Part shown: piece after piece, positions 9,322 to 17,726 of the stretch | Layout of the letters: each line of letters opens with the position of its first letter | How positions within the stretch are numbered: position 1 is the stretch's first letter | Source: Roseiflexus castenholzii DSM 13941 | Lineage (GTDB): Bacteria > Chloroflexota > Chloroflexia > Chloroflexales > Roseiflexaceae | Direction of reading: 5' to 3' | Length of the DNA: 64,000 nt | NCBI RefSeq assembly: GCF_000017805.1 | Contig: NC_009767.1 | Coordinates: 620,001-684,000, forward strand | The notes under the pieces: generated by a model | The model's input: only the letters and a program-made list of their open reading frames with translations | What the model was told of the DNA's origin: nothing | Databases searched by the model: none | Program-made: the position numbers and the translations under genes

Positions 9322-10350
9322 TCATTCCTGCATGTTGGTGCAGGTCTCATGGTTCATGGTGATTGCAGCGTGCTCCTCAGCGCATAGTTCCAGGGGCGGC
9401 ACGCGCAGATATGCCGTCGTGCGCCGTTTGCGAGCAAAATCGTTGAAGGCGCGCTGCACCTGCGCTGGCGTCAGGCGCAGCGCCTCTGCCACATCCACTA
9501 CCGGTACGTTGTGCTCCTGCGCATACCAGAGCAAGTCCATCGTCTCGAACGGCAGCCGGAAGAAGAACTCCTGCTGCGTGGTTGGGGCGCTGTAGGTGTC
9601 GGACGTTGGCGGACGCCGCTGGATGACCTCTGGCACATCGAGATAGCGTGCCAGTTGATAGATCTGCGTCTTGTACAGATGCACAATCGGGCGCAGATCG
9701 GCGCTGCCGTCGCCGTACTTGACGAAGAAACCCTGGTCGTGCTCATTCTTGTTGGGCGTTCCGACAACAGCGTAGTGGCGCAATTCGGCGTGGTAGTACA
9801 CTATCGCCATGCGCGTGCGTTGCTTGAAATTCGAAGCGGCGACGATTTGTGCGTATTCGCGTGGTGGCAGGCGTTTGCGCTTTACTTCACCGTCCGGTGT
9901 GATGATTTCCAGCGAGAAGACATTCAGCGTGTCTGTATCGAGCAGGTTTTGTGGGAGCACGATGCGCATCGTGTAGCCGTGTGCGGCGTCGTACTCCGGG
10001 AAAATCCGGCGCACGGCTTCGTCGCGGCGGCGGTAACAGTCGAACCCCTCGAGTGCTGGCGTGATGTCTTCCAGGATCGGCTCGACGCCATAATGCCGCG
10101 CGACCATCTCCGACAGATGCAGCGTTTGCGGGTCGGAGTCGCGTTCGGGCATCATCAGCGCTGCCACGCGCTGAGGTCCGAAGGCGCGGACGCAGAGCGC
10201 CAGCGCCACCGATGAATCGATCCCGCCGCTGATTCCCAACACAACCCCCTGACGGTGCAGGGTTCTGATGACGTGATACTGCAACCAGGCGATGATTCGC
10301 TCCGCTTCGGCAGCAGCATTGATCTGCAGGGCTCGCGCGTCAAATCCCAT
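9322..10350 (-). CDS. NAD synthetase-like ATP-pyrophosphatase (NadE family)
   Basis: 342 aa. The ATP-pyrophosphatase P-loop GISGGIDSSVALAL is near residues 35-48, with FKQRTRMAIVYYHAE, VGTPNKNEHDQGFFVKYGDG (the NadE signature) and an LRPI segment. Family enzymes form NAD from deamido-NAD using ammonia. It is longer than the compact NadE (about 275 aa) because of an insert after the P-loop and a C-terminal extension. Being locked in a polysaccharide operon next to an AsnB-type amidotransferase is odd; it may be the cell's NadE or an amide-forming enzyme acting on a sugar intermediate. The ATG at 10350 has GGAGGA; it overlaps the end of asnB by 11 bp. Confidence 0.82.
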   Translation of the reverse strand: MGFDARALQINAAAEAERIIAWLQYHVIRTLHRQGVVLGISGGIDSSVALALCVRAFGPQRVAALMMPERDSDPQTLHLSEMVARHYGVEPILEDITPALEGFDCYRRRDEAVRRIFPEYDAAHGYTMRIVLPQNLLDTDTLNVFSLEIITPDGEVKRKRLPPREYAQIVAASNFKQRTRMAIVYYHAELRHYAVVGTPNKNEHDQGFFVKYGDGSADLRPIVHLYKTQIYQLARYLDVPEVIQRRPPTSDTYSAPTTQQEFFFRLPFETMDLLWYAQEHNVPVVDVAEALRLTPAQVQRAFNDFARKRRTTAYLRVPPLELCAEEHAAITMNHETCTNMQE

Positions 10351-12340
10351 AAGTTCCTCCCACGGTGATGCCGTTTCTAATGCAGACTCTGACACTGTCT
10401 GCTTCGGAGATTGGCGGCGGTAAACGAAATTCGTGAATGAACCGCTCGACCAGCAGTTGGGTCGAGAGAATCCCCACCAGCGCCATGTCTTCGGTTTCAC
10501 TCAAGCGGACGCCGGACTGTGCTTTCTCCTTCAGGTGCGCCACCGCCGTCGGTTTGAACAGACCGTTCGCCTGGACCTGATCCGGCGAGAGGAGATGCTG
10601 AACATAGTCCAGGCGCGCATCGTTGAAGAAACTGCGATGGATCGGCGCGCGGTACGGTTGCTTGGGACGCTGCCAGATGGCGTCTGGCAGCCAGGCACGA
10701 CCGACCCGGCGCAGGATGTACTTCTCGGTGAGACCGCGCAGTTTCAGGCACGGTGGCAGGCGACTGGCAAATTCGATGACACGATGATCGAGGAAGGGAA
10801 AGCGCCCCTCAACCGCGTGCGCCATAATCATCCGGTCTCCCTGGGCAGAGAGGAGGTATTGCGAAAGGAACGTGGTGATCTCCAGATACTGCGCCTGCTG
10901 GAGCGGATCCCACGAACTGAACGCTTCCGGGTAGTATGGCGCGCGATCCGTGGATTGCGCCAGCGTATCGGCGGCCTGACGCACGTCGTCGCTGAAGAAT
11001 CGGCGGGTGCGGCTGGTGGTGCGCCAGCGCGGACGGTGTGAGTAGTCTGGCGCGGTCGTATCCATCAATCCTTCACTGAAGAACGCCGCCAGATAGGCGA
11101 CATTCTTGCCGGCAAACCCGGCGATCCAGGGATACAGGCGCCGCAATAGCAACGGTCGCAGGCGCGAAGACGGCTGACGCGCCCAAAACCGCCGCACCTT
11201 CGCTTCTTTGAAAATGTCGTAGCCTGCCAGAAATTCATCGGCGCCTTCGCCGGTCAGCACCACACGGTAGGAATGGTCGCGCACCAGTTGCGAGAGAATG
11301 AAGAGCGGCGCCGGCGATGTGCGCAGGATTGGCGTTTCCGTGTGCCAGATCACCTCCGGGAAGACGCGCCCAATATCGGCGTGCGTCACATACGCTACCT
11401 GATGGTTCGTGCCAAGGCACTGCGCCATCTGGCGCTGGAAGCGACTTTCATCGAACTCCGGGTCGCTGAAGGCAATCGAAAAGGTATCGAGGCGATTATC
11501 TGCGTACTGGCGCACAATTGCTGCAACTGTCGAGGAGTCCAGTCCGCCGCTGAGGTATGCCCCGACCGGCACATCCGCGCGCAGACGGATCGTTGTGGCG
11601 TCGATCAGGAGATCGCGCAACTCCTCGACATATTCCTCCTCGCGGCGCGCTTCGGTTGGCGCGCCGAACTCCAGCCGCCAGTACGGTTGAACATCGATCC
11701 GCCCGCGTCGCGCAATCAGGTAATGACCTGGAGGCAGATCCACGATGCCACGAAAAATGGTCCGCGGCGAGAGCGTTCCCCAGAACGTGAAAATCTGCTC
11801 CAGCGCCACGGGGTCGATGGCGCGTTGCACGCGCGGATCAGCGATGATTGCCTTGATCTCCGACGCGAAGATCAACGTGCCATCGACGATGGTATAGAAC
11901 AGTGGGAGGATGCCGACCCGGTCGCGCGCCAGGAAGAGTGTCTGTTCGTGCGCGTCCCAGATGGCGATCGCAAACTGCCCGTTGAGATGGGAAAGGCATG
12001 CCGGACCGTACTCTTCATACAGGTGCAGAATCACCTCGGTATCGGTATTGGTCGTGAAGCGGTGCCCGCGCGCCTCGAGATCGGGACGCAGTTCCACATA
12101 GTTGAAGATTTCGCCGTTGAAGACGATCCAGAGACCCTCATCTTCGCTGGCAATCGGTTGCTGACCGCCGCTCAGATCGATGATGCTCAGTCGCGCATTG
12201 CCCAACCCGGCACGGTCGTCGAGATAGATGCCAAACTGATCAGGACCGCGGTGCCGGATCAACGCCAGCATCTGGCGCAGCATTTCTTCGGTAATCGGGT
12301 GATCACCCTGAACGTTGACGATGCCCACAATTCCACACAT
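10340..12340 (-). CDS. asparagine synthase-like glutamine amidotransferase
   Basis: 666 aa. The start MCGIVGI exposes Cys2, the class II glutaminase nucleophile, once the initiator Met is removed. The glutaminase half contains RHRGPD, NGEIFN and the DTEV loop; the synthetase half has the P-loop SGGLDSS near residue 260 and the GEGADEFLAGYD motif. It is of the AsnB type found in polysaccharide clusters rather than a housekeeping asparagine synthetase, and may amidate a uronic acid or an acyl group (inference). The family-conserved MCG start excludes the longer frame starting at 12370. Confidence 0.88.
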   Translation of the reverse strand: MCGIVGIVNVQGDHPITEEMLRQMLALIRHRGPDQFGIYLDDRAGLGNARLSIIDLSGGQQPIASEDEGLWIVFNGEIFNYVELRPDLEARGHRFTTNTDTEVILHLYEEYGPACLSHLNGQFAIAIWDAHEQTLFLARDRVGILPLFYTIVDGTLIFASEIKAIIADPRVQRAIDPVALEQIFTFWGTLSPRTIFRGIVDLPPGHYLIARRGRIDVQPYWRLEFGAPTEARREEEYVEELRDLLIDATTIRLRADVPVGAYLSGGLDSSTVAAIVRQYADNRLDTFSIAFSDPEFDESRFQRQMAQCLGTNHQVAYVTHADIGRVFPEVIWHTETPILRTSPAPLFILSQLVRDHSYRVVLTGEGADEFLAGYDIFKEAKVRRFWARQPSSRLRPLLLRRLYPWIAGFAGKNVAYLAAFFSEGLMDTTAPDYSHRPRWRTTSRTRRFFSDDVRQAADTLAQSTDRAPYYPEAFSSWDPLQQAQYLEITTFLSQYLLSAQGDRMIMAHAVEGRFPFLDHRVIEFASRLPPCLKLRGLTEKYILRRVGRAWLPDAIWQRPKQPYRAPIHRSFFNDARLDYVQHLLSPDQVQANGLFKPTAVAHLKEKAQSGVRLSETEDMALVGILSTQLLVERFIHEFRLPPPISEADSVRVCIRNGITVGGTYGI

Positions 12341-12395
12341 TACGAAACTCCTGATCTTACGATGCGTCATCGGGTCGGATCGCCGTGCCGCCGTG

Positions 12396-12418
12396 GGGGC
12401 GGGGCTGAGACCCGCCCC
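12396..12418. repeat. GC-rich hairpin between ligase and asnB genes
   Basis: GGGGCGGG and CCCGCCCC form an 8-bp stem around GCTGAGA. A closely related palindrome occurs at 37541-37563, so this is likely a small interspersed repeat that can fold in the operon mRNA; a processing or attenuation role is possible but unproven. Confidence 0.5.
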
Positions 12419-12424
12419 TGCCTG

Positions 12425-13963
12425 CTACGATCCGGCCAATTCGCGGCGGGCGATCTTTCCTGATGCGTTGACCGGCAGTTCGTCGCGGAACTCCACATAA
12501 CGCGGTGTCATGAAGTCTTCCAACCGCGCGCGACAGTGCGCCAGAATCTGCTTTTCGGTCAGATCGGGATTTGTTGAGACGACGAATGCCTTGATTGCCT
12601 GCCCCAGGATCGGGTCGGGCACGCCGACCACTGCCACTGCTGTCACTCCCGGCAATTCGTAGATGACGTTCTCGACTTCTTTGGGGGCGACTTTCTCGCC
12701 GCGACTCTTGATGATGTCGTCCTTGCGCCCGACGAAGTACAGGTACCCTTCCTCGTCCATGCGGAACAGATCGCCGGTGTAACAGACGCGCTCGCCGGGC
12801 AATGGACCGGGACGATAGCGTTGCGCGGTCGCTTCCGGCGCTTCCCAGTAACCGCGCATTACATGCCGCCCGCGCACCACCAACTCGCCGACTTCGCCAG
12901 GTCCCAGGCGGTTGCCCTGTTCATCTTCCAGCCAGACTTCGGTGCCGGGAATGGCGATGCCCACCGAGCCGGGACGCCGTTCAAGTTCTTCCGGCGGCAG
13001 ATAGAGGGTGCGTTTGGTTTCGGTCAGACCGTACATCGAGTAGAGGCGCGCCCAAGGGAACTTCCGGCGTAATTCCAGCGCGTGGCTTGGCGGCAACGCG
13101 GCGGCGGTATTCGTCAGATACCGGATGCTCGACAGGTCGTACTGGCTCAGGTCTATGGGCAGCAGCATCGCATAGATTGTCGGCACGCCGGGAAAACCGG
13201 TGACACGCTCTTCTTCGACGCGCTTGAGGATCGCCGCTGGATACGCAAACGAACGCTCCAGGATCAGCCGACCGCCAAAACGAAACGTCATCAGGAGTTG
13301 ATAGAGACCGTAATCGAAGGAAAGCGGCAGCATATTGATGACGACATCATCTTCGACGTTGTGCAGATACTCGATGATCGACCCGCTGGCAAAGACGACG
13401 TTGCTGTGATCGCTCATGACGCCCTTCGCTTCGCCGGTGCTGCCCGAGGTATAGATCAGGCACGCCAGATCGAGATCGATCGTGACGCGCGGCAGAGGCG
13501 TTGCATCGTACTGCCCCTGCACCTCGTCGAAGTCGATGAAACGAGAATGCGTCAGGCGAGTTTCGGTGCGCTGATTGGACAGCACGCCAACCCGTAGTGA
13601 AGGGACATCGCGCAGCAATGCCGACAGGTGAACGTCTCTGATCTGGGCGTCGACAATGATTGCTGATGCGCGGCAGTTGTTCAGAATGGCGGTCAGTTTG
13701 TCCTGTTTGGTGGTATGGTTGATAACGACGAAGACGCCCCCTGCCTTGAGCACTGCGAAAATGCCAACCACTGCTTCAACCGAGTTGGGCGCGATGATCG
13801 CCACCCGGTCGCCGCGCCGGATGCCGTGCTCGACGAGCGCGTGCGCCAGGCGATTGGTCATCTGATCGAGGTCGCGGTAGGTCAATCGCCGACCATCGCA
13901 GACGAGCGCCACTTTATCCGGCAGGCGCGCAGCGCTGTTGATCAGGAAATCATGAACCAGCAT
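12425..13963 (-). CDS. AMP-forming acyl-CoA/acyl-ACP ligase
   Basis: 512 aa ANL-superfamily adenylating enzyme. Motif A3 is YTSGSTGEAKG near residue 175, A5 is YGLTETKR near residue 305, A8 contains YTGDLFRMDEEGYLYFVGRKDD, and the A10 lysine is in NASGKIARRE near the C-terminus. It activates a carboxylic acid as the adenylate and passes it to CoA or, given the carrier-protein gene immediately upstream, to that carrier's phosphopantetheine. The substrate may be a fatty, hydroxy or amino acid. The ATG at 13963 follows GGGAGAA; it overlaps the carrier-protein gene by 14 bp. Confidence 0.9.
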   Translation of the reverse strand: MLVHDFLINSAARLPDKVALVCDGRRLTYRDLDQMTNRLAHALVEHGIRRGDRVAIIAPNSVEAVVGIFAVLKAGGVFVVINHTTKQDKLTAILNNCRASAIIVDAQIRDVHLSALLRDVPSLRVGVLSNQRTETRLTHSRFIDFDEVQGQYDATPLPRVTIDLDLACLIYTSGSTGEAKGVMSDHSNVVFASGSIIEYLHNVEDDVVINMLPLSFDYGLYQLLMTFRFGGRLILERSFAYPAAILKRVEEERVTGFPGVPTIYAMLLPIDLSQYDLSSIRYLTNTAAALPPSHALELRRKFPWARLYSMYGLTETKRTLYLPPEELERRPGSVGIAIPGTEVWLEDEQGNRLGPGEVGELVVRGRHVMRGYWEAPEATAQRYRPGPLPGERVCYTGDLFRMDEEGYLYFVGRKDDIIKSRGEKVAPKEVENVIYELPGVTAVAVVGVPDPILGQAIKAFVVSTNPDLTEKQILAHCRARLEDFMTPRYVEFRDELPVNASGKIARRELAGS

Positions 13964-14285
13964 AGGTTTCTCCCAGCGCAATCGAGGTGAGCGGCGCGTT
14001 GGCGACAATGGTTTCCTGCGCGCTGTTGGCAAGTTTGCGCGCCACATACGCCGACAGTTTGCTCACCGAGTCGAAGTTTTCGGGTGTCAGTTCGTGATCG
14101 GCGACACTGATGCCGAACTGCGCCTCAATGAACGAGACCAGTTCAATGACACCAAGCGAGTCCACAATCCCGTGCTCGATGAACGAGTCGTCATCACTGT
14201 AGACGAATCCTTCGTCGCCGAACAGGAGGTTGTGGGTGATATACCCACGAATCTGCGATGAAATACCCGGCATCGTGTTCTGCAT
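13950..14285 (-). CDS. acyl carrier protein
   Basis: 111 aa carrier protein. The phosphopantetheine attachment serine is in GIVDSLGVIEL near residue 43, in the usual position for a carrier domain, with acidic helices around it. The C-terminal 25 residues extend past the standard 80-aa domain. The ATG at 14285 follows AAAGAGGAAAC, which excludes the longer frame at 14528. It is sandwiched between the ligase and a deacetylase and probably carries the acyl or aminoacyl group destined for the glycan. Confidence 0.87.
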   Translation of the reverse strand: MQNTMPGISSQIRGYITHNLLFGDEGFVYSDDDSFIEHGIVDSLGVIELVSFIEAQFGISVADHELTPENFDSVSKLSAYVARKLANSAQETIVANAPLTSIALGETYAGS

Positions 14286-14299
14286 ACCCGTTTCCTCTT

Positions 14300-14965
14300 T
14301 CAGGCGATAATCTCGCGAACCAGCATAAACGCTTCTGCGGCCATCAGACCGGCAGTGCTGCCGCGCACCCGCGCCAGCGCTTCCACGGCGCGCAATGAGC
14401 GGGGATGGGGCGGGTGTTTGAGTTCGTTGCGAAAGCAGGCGAGCGCCTGCAATTTGCGCTCCAAAACGTCGTTGATGTCCACAAAAACGGTAGGTTTGAA
14501 GGCGCTTTCCTCCAGCGGCGACGCCCAATCCGTCTCTGAAAGGGTTTCATAGCAGAGCAACCGGCGCACGGGGCAGCGGTTGATCGGGCGTGCCGCCACC
14601 AGCGTCGCCAGATAGACGGCTTTATGATCGCCGTGCAGATCGCCGCCGAACGGTGTGTAGACCACATCGGCGCGCACAGAGAAGAGTGCTTCGCGGATCG
14701 CGTCGGCAAGTTCGTGACCCGGAACGGTGTCCAACCGTGGCGCAGGGAAGTCGAGGAAGAAGATTCCTGAACCGCCGAGCAGTTGGTGCGCGGTGCGCGA
14801 ATCCTGTCGATCCGCCTCGTCCCGTTCCGGCGGAAAGAACTCCGGCATCCCACGGGTGACAACCAGTGTATAGACGGCATCGCCCTGCGCGACATGCCGC
14901 GCCGTAACCCCTCCACATCCAAGCACCTCATCATCAGGATGAGCAGCCACGACCAGGACATTCAT
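14300..14965 (-). CDS. PIG-L/LmbE-family deacetylase
   Basis: 221 aa. The N-terminal zinc-binding motif AAHPDDEVLGCGG is at about residues 7-19 and the second metal motif is HGDHKAVYLA near residue 118. Family members remove N-acetyl groups from GlcNAc-containing lipids, cofactors or sugars. In this operon it probably exposes an amine on a sugar, which the acyl-carrier/ligase system or GNATs could then re-acylate (inference). Start chosen at ATG 14965 after GGGAAAGGAA. Confidence 0.88.
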   Translation of the reverse strand: MNVLVVAAHPDDEVLGCGGVTARHVAQGDAVYTLVVTRGMPEFFPPERDEADRQDSRTAHQLLGGSGIFFLDFPAPRLDTVPGHELADAIREALFSVRADVVYTPFGGDLHGDHKAVYLATLVAARPINRCPVRRLLCYETLSETDWASPLEESAFKPTVFVDINDVLERKLQALACFRNELKHPPHPRSLRAVEALARVRGSTAGLMAAEAFMLVREIIA

Positions 14966-14984
14966 GCCAGCGTTCCTTTCCCTT

Positions 14985-15848
14985 TCAAAACACATCGCTC
15001 AAGAGCAAACTGAAGCGCATCGGCGGCGGATGATCGCTCAGTGGCGCAGAGCACATGCGCAGCCGGTAATCGGTATGGCGTTCCATCATCGCCAGATTGA
15101 GACCGATCATGCGGGCATGAACCCCGGTCAGTCGGACCTGGCGCATCCCGGTGTAGGTCAACAACATCCCCAAATCGTTTGCCGACTCCTCCGGGCATGC
15201 CGTCAGGACATCGAGCACGGTAAGCGTGTCATCGCGCTCGATTTTGTAGATGACCGCAAGCCGGCCATTGACCAGTTCGGCATAGTACGGGCATGCCAGG
15301 CTGCGCCATTGCCGGTACGTCGCATCGCACGGCGGTCCAGCCTCATCGGTCAGCCGCAGATACGGCAGCGCGACGATGCTGTGTGGCGAACCGATGGGCG
15401 TCGCCGGGCGCCAGTTGTACAATTCGGTTTCGATCAGGGTCTTCCAACCGAAGGCGCGCTGAAACAGCGCATGCGAATTCTTGTTCGGAAACCCCAGAAT
15501 GAACGGCGTTCCCTCTGCGCGCGCCGCCTCCGTCGTCGCCGACACCAGGCGATGAAAAGCGGGAAACCCGCGATAATCGGGATGCACCATGAGACTCATC
15601 GCCAGGTGGTACCGGTACACCTTCCCGCTGCCGTCTGTCAGTATGTGTGGCACGAGGGCGTGATGCCCGACCAGTTGATCGCCGTTCCAGCCCAATGCCA
15701 CGATGGCGTCGCCATACGGATTGACAAAGTAGAACCGCGACCACGCGATCTTGTCCGGTCGATAACCGAACGTACTATGAAACAGGCGCTCGATCGCTGC
15801 GAATGCGCCTTCTGCTTCGGTGGCGGATCGAACAAGCGTCACGCGCAT
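14985..15848 (-). CDS. GNAT-family N-acyltransferase
   Basis: 287 aa. An N-terminal GNAT domain is visible: VALGWNGDQLVGHHALVPH, then YHLAMSLMVHPDYRGFPAFHRL, the acetyl-CoA loop region, and ILGFPNKNSHALFQRAFGW, the typical helix end of the fold. The C-terminal 140 residues look like a second, degenerate GNAT-like domain. It probably acylates an amino group on a glycan precursor. Its stop lies just downstream of the PIG-L start, so the deacetylase and acetyltransferase genes are adjacent; they may together swap acyl groups. Confidence 0.75.
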   Translation of the reverse strand: MRVTLVRSATEAEGAFAAIERLFHSTFGYRPDKIAWSRFYFVNPYGDAIVALGWNGDQLVGHHALVPHILTDGSGKVYRYHLAMSLMVHPDYRGFPAFHRLVSATTEAARAEGTPFILGFPNKNSHALFQRAFGWKTLIETELYNWRPATPIGSPHSIVALPYLRLTDEAGPPCDATYRQWRSLACPYYAELVNGRLAVIYKIERDDTLTVLDVLTACPEESANDLGMLLTYTGMRQVRLTGVHARMIGLNLAMMERHTDYRLRMCSAPLSDHPPPMRFSLLLSDVF

Positions 15849-15851
15849 AAA

Positions 15852-16511
15852 TCACCATCCCTGTGATTGCCCGACATGGGTTTCGGAAACGTTTCCCTGT
15901 GCTTGCGCCAGCACGCCAAGAAATTCGGGAACCTGACCATTGGCGCTGCGCTCGACCCCCTCGCGTGTCAGCACCACGCGCATCGTGCCGAACAGAATAC
16001 GGAGATCGGTCCAGAGGCTGATATGATCGACATACCAGACATCACGCGCCAGGATTTCGTCCCACGTCTGATTGCTGCGCCCGTGGAGCACCGCCTGGCA
16101 GGTCACGCCGGGCAGCACATCAAGCCGTCGGCGTTGCTCTGGCGTATACCGGTTGATGTATGTCATCAACAACGGTCGCGGTCCCACCAGGCTCATCTCA
16201 CCACGCAGGACGTTGAATAACTGCGGCAGTTCGTCTAGACTGGCGCTGCGCAGGAATCTGCCGAATGGCGTCAGACGTTGCTCGTCGGGCAACAGGTTGC
16301 CCTGTGCGTCGCGCGCATTGGTCATGCTGCGAAATTTGTAGAGCCTGAACGGTGTCCCATCTTTTCCGGCGCGCTCCTGGGTGAATAGCACCGGCGATCC
16401 CATCTTGAGCCGAATCAAGAGGGTAAGGATTGCCATTGCCGGCGCCAGCAGGATCAGCGCCGGAACAACCAGAATCAGGTCAAGTGCGCGTTTGCCGTAT
16501 CTGCGATACAT
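15852..16511 (-). CDS. undecaprenyl-phosphate sugar phosphotransferase (PglC/WcaJ-like)
   Basis: 219 aa initiating enzyme that loads a sugar-1-phosphate onto the lipid carrier at the inner face of the membrane. One N-terminal hydrophobic hairpin (residues 9-33), then FTQERAGKDGTPFRLYKFRSM, SLDELPQLFNVLRGEMSLVG with the PRPLL motif. This is the short PglC-type core, not the five-TM WcaJ form. The usual WAQ-containing segment reads TCQAVLHGRSN here. A perfect GGAAACGTTTCC palindrome at 15889-15900 lies inside the coding region and is treated as incidental. Confidence 0.9.
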   Translation of the reverse strand: MYRRYGKRALDLILVVPALILLAPAMAILTLLIRLKMGSPVLFTQERAGKDGTPFRLYKFRSMTNARDAQGNLLPDEQRLTPFGRFLRSASLDELPQLFNVLRGEMSLVGPRPLLMTYINRYTPEQRRRLDVLPGVTCQAVLHGRSNQTWDEILARDVWYVDHISLWTDLRILFGTMRVVLTREGVERSANGQVPEFLGVLAQAQGNVSETHVGQSQGW

Positions 16512-16528
16512 GAGCGGTCCTCCTTCCT

Positions 16529-17692
16529 CTAGATGGTTGGCGCCAGGGCATGTCGCTCACTCAACGCCGCCGTATACAACTGGTCGTGCAGTGCAATGAT
16601 GCGCCGCAGGTCGTACCGCTTCGCCTGCTCCAAGCCACGTTGCGCCATTGCCTGCGCCGCCTTCTGGTCATTGATGATCCGCCACATCGCCTGCGCCAGT
16701 CCCGCAACGTCGCCAACCGGCACGAGCAGACCGGCGCCGTCCGCCAGCAGGTCGCGCACGCCGCGAATGTCCGACCCGATCACCGGCACTCCAAGCGCCA
16801 GGGCTTCCAGGATGCTGCGCGGCAATCCTTCCTGCTGCGAGGGGAGAAGGAGCGCCGTCGCCGCCCGAAGTAACGCCGGAATGTCGCGTCGGTAGCCGAG
16901 AAAATGGGTTCGTTTCGCAATGCCGAGGTCGGTCGCCAGGCGCCGCATCGATTCGAGCAATGGTCCGGTTCCTGCCAGCGCCAGGTGCGCGTCCTGCCGC
17001 TCCAGGCGCGCAAACGCCTGCAATGCATCGGCATGGCGCTTGCGCGGAATAAACTCGGCAATCATCAGAAACAGCGCCGCATCGGGCGCGACTCCCATGA
17101 GCAGGCGCAGCGTCGTTGCCTCCGCCGCAGCGACGCGATCCGGTCGGTAATGGGTCAGATCGACACCGATGCCCGGCATGTACCAGACTCGCTCCGGCGG
17201 CGCGAGACGGTGGCGAATAGCCGCCTGCTCGTCGGTGCGGTTGATCACCACCTGATAATCCATCCAGGCGCTTGCGATCTTTTCCAGCGTTAGAAAGGCG
17301 AGATTCCTGTGCCATGGCATACTCTGGTCGAAATTGAAGCCATGCGCCGTATAGATCACGCGGACGCCGGTGCGCCGCCGGACATCGCGCAACGCGTAGC
17401 GCGTCACAAAAGCGGCGACTGAGGTATGCACGTGAACAATGTCGTACCGCTCGCGTTCGACGATCCGCCGGATTCGCTGCGGCGTTCCGATCAGATTGAC
17501 CGGAGTGAATGGCCGGCGTGACCAGGGGAGCGTCCAGATATATTCGAATGCGGCGCGCGTCTCAGGGTCAATCACCTCATCGCGCGTCATAGCGTCGACG
17601 CGCCAGCCGCTGGTGCGATAATGATGCGCAAATGGAATCAGAAACGCCGAGAGCGTCGCCGGCACCGTTGTGACAATCAATAAACGTGGCAT
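16529..17692 (-). CDS. glycosyltransferase family 4
   Basis: 387 aa GT-B enzyme. The N-terminal acceptor half has VHTSVAAFVTRYALRD and YTAHGFNFD; the C-terminal donor half has FIPRKRHADALQAFARL, HFLGYRRDIPALLRA and the EX7E region GLPRSILEALALGVPVIGSD. It transfers a sugar from a nucleotide donor to the growing lipid-linked repeat unit. Immediately precedes the priming transferase gene. Donor and linkage are not predictable from sequence. Confidence 0.9.
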   Translation of the reverse strand: MPRLLIVTTVPATLSAFLIPFAHHYRTSGWRVDAMTRDEVIDPETRAAFEYIWTLPWSRRPFTPVNLIGTPQRIRRIVERERYDIVHVHTSVAAFVTRYALRDVRRRTGVRVIYTAHGFNFDQSMPWHRNLAFLTLEKIASAWMDYQVVINRTDEQAAIRHRLAPPERVWYMPGIGVDLTHYRPDRVAAAEATTLRLLMGVAPDAALFLMIAEFIPRKRHADALQAFARLERQDAHLALAGTGPLLESMRRLATDLGIAKRTHFLGYRRDIPALLRAATALLLPSQQEGLPRSILEALALGVPVIGSDIRGVRDLLADGAGLLVPVGDVAGLAQAMWRIINDQKAAQAMAQRGLEQAKRYDLRRIIALHDQLYTAALSERHALAPTI

Positions 17693-17726
17693 CAGTCACC
17701 TCGCGCTATGAACCTGAACCCTCGCA

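Noticed and set aside
15889..15900. GGAAACGTTTCC palindrome resembling a catabolite-type operator
   Set aside because: It lies inside the coding region of the sugar-phosphate transferase near its 3' end; no promoter is nearby.
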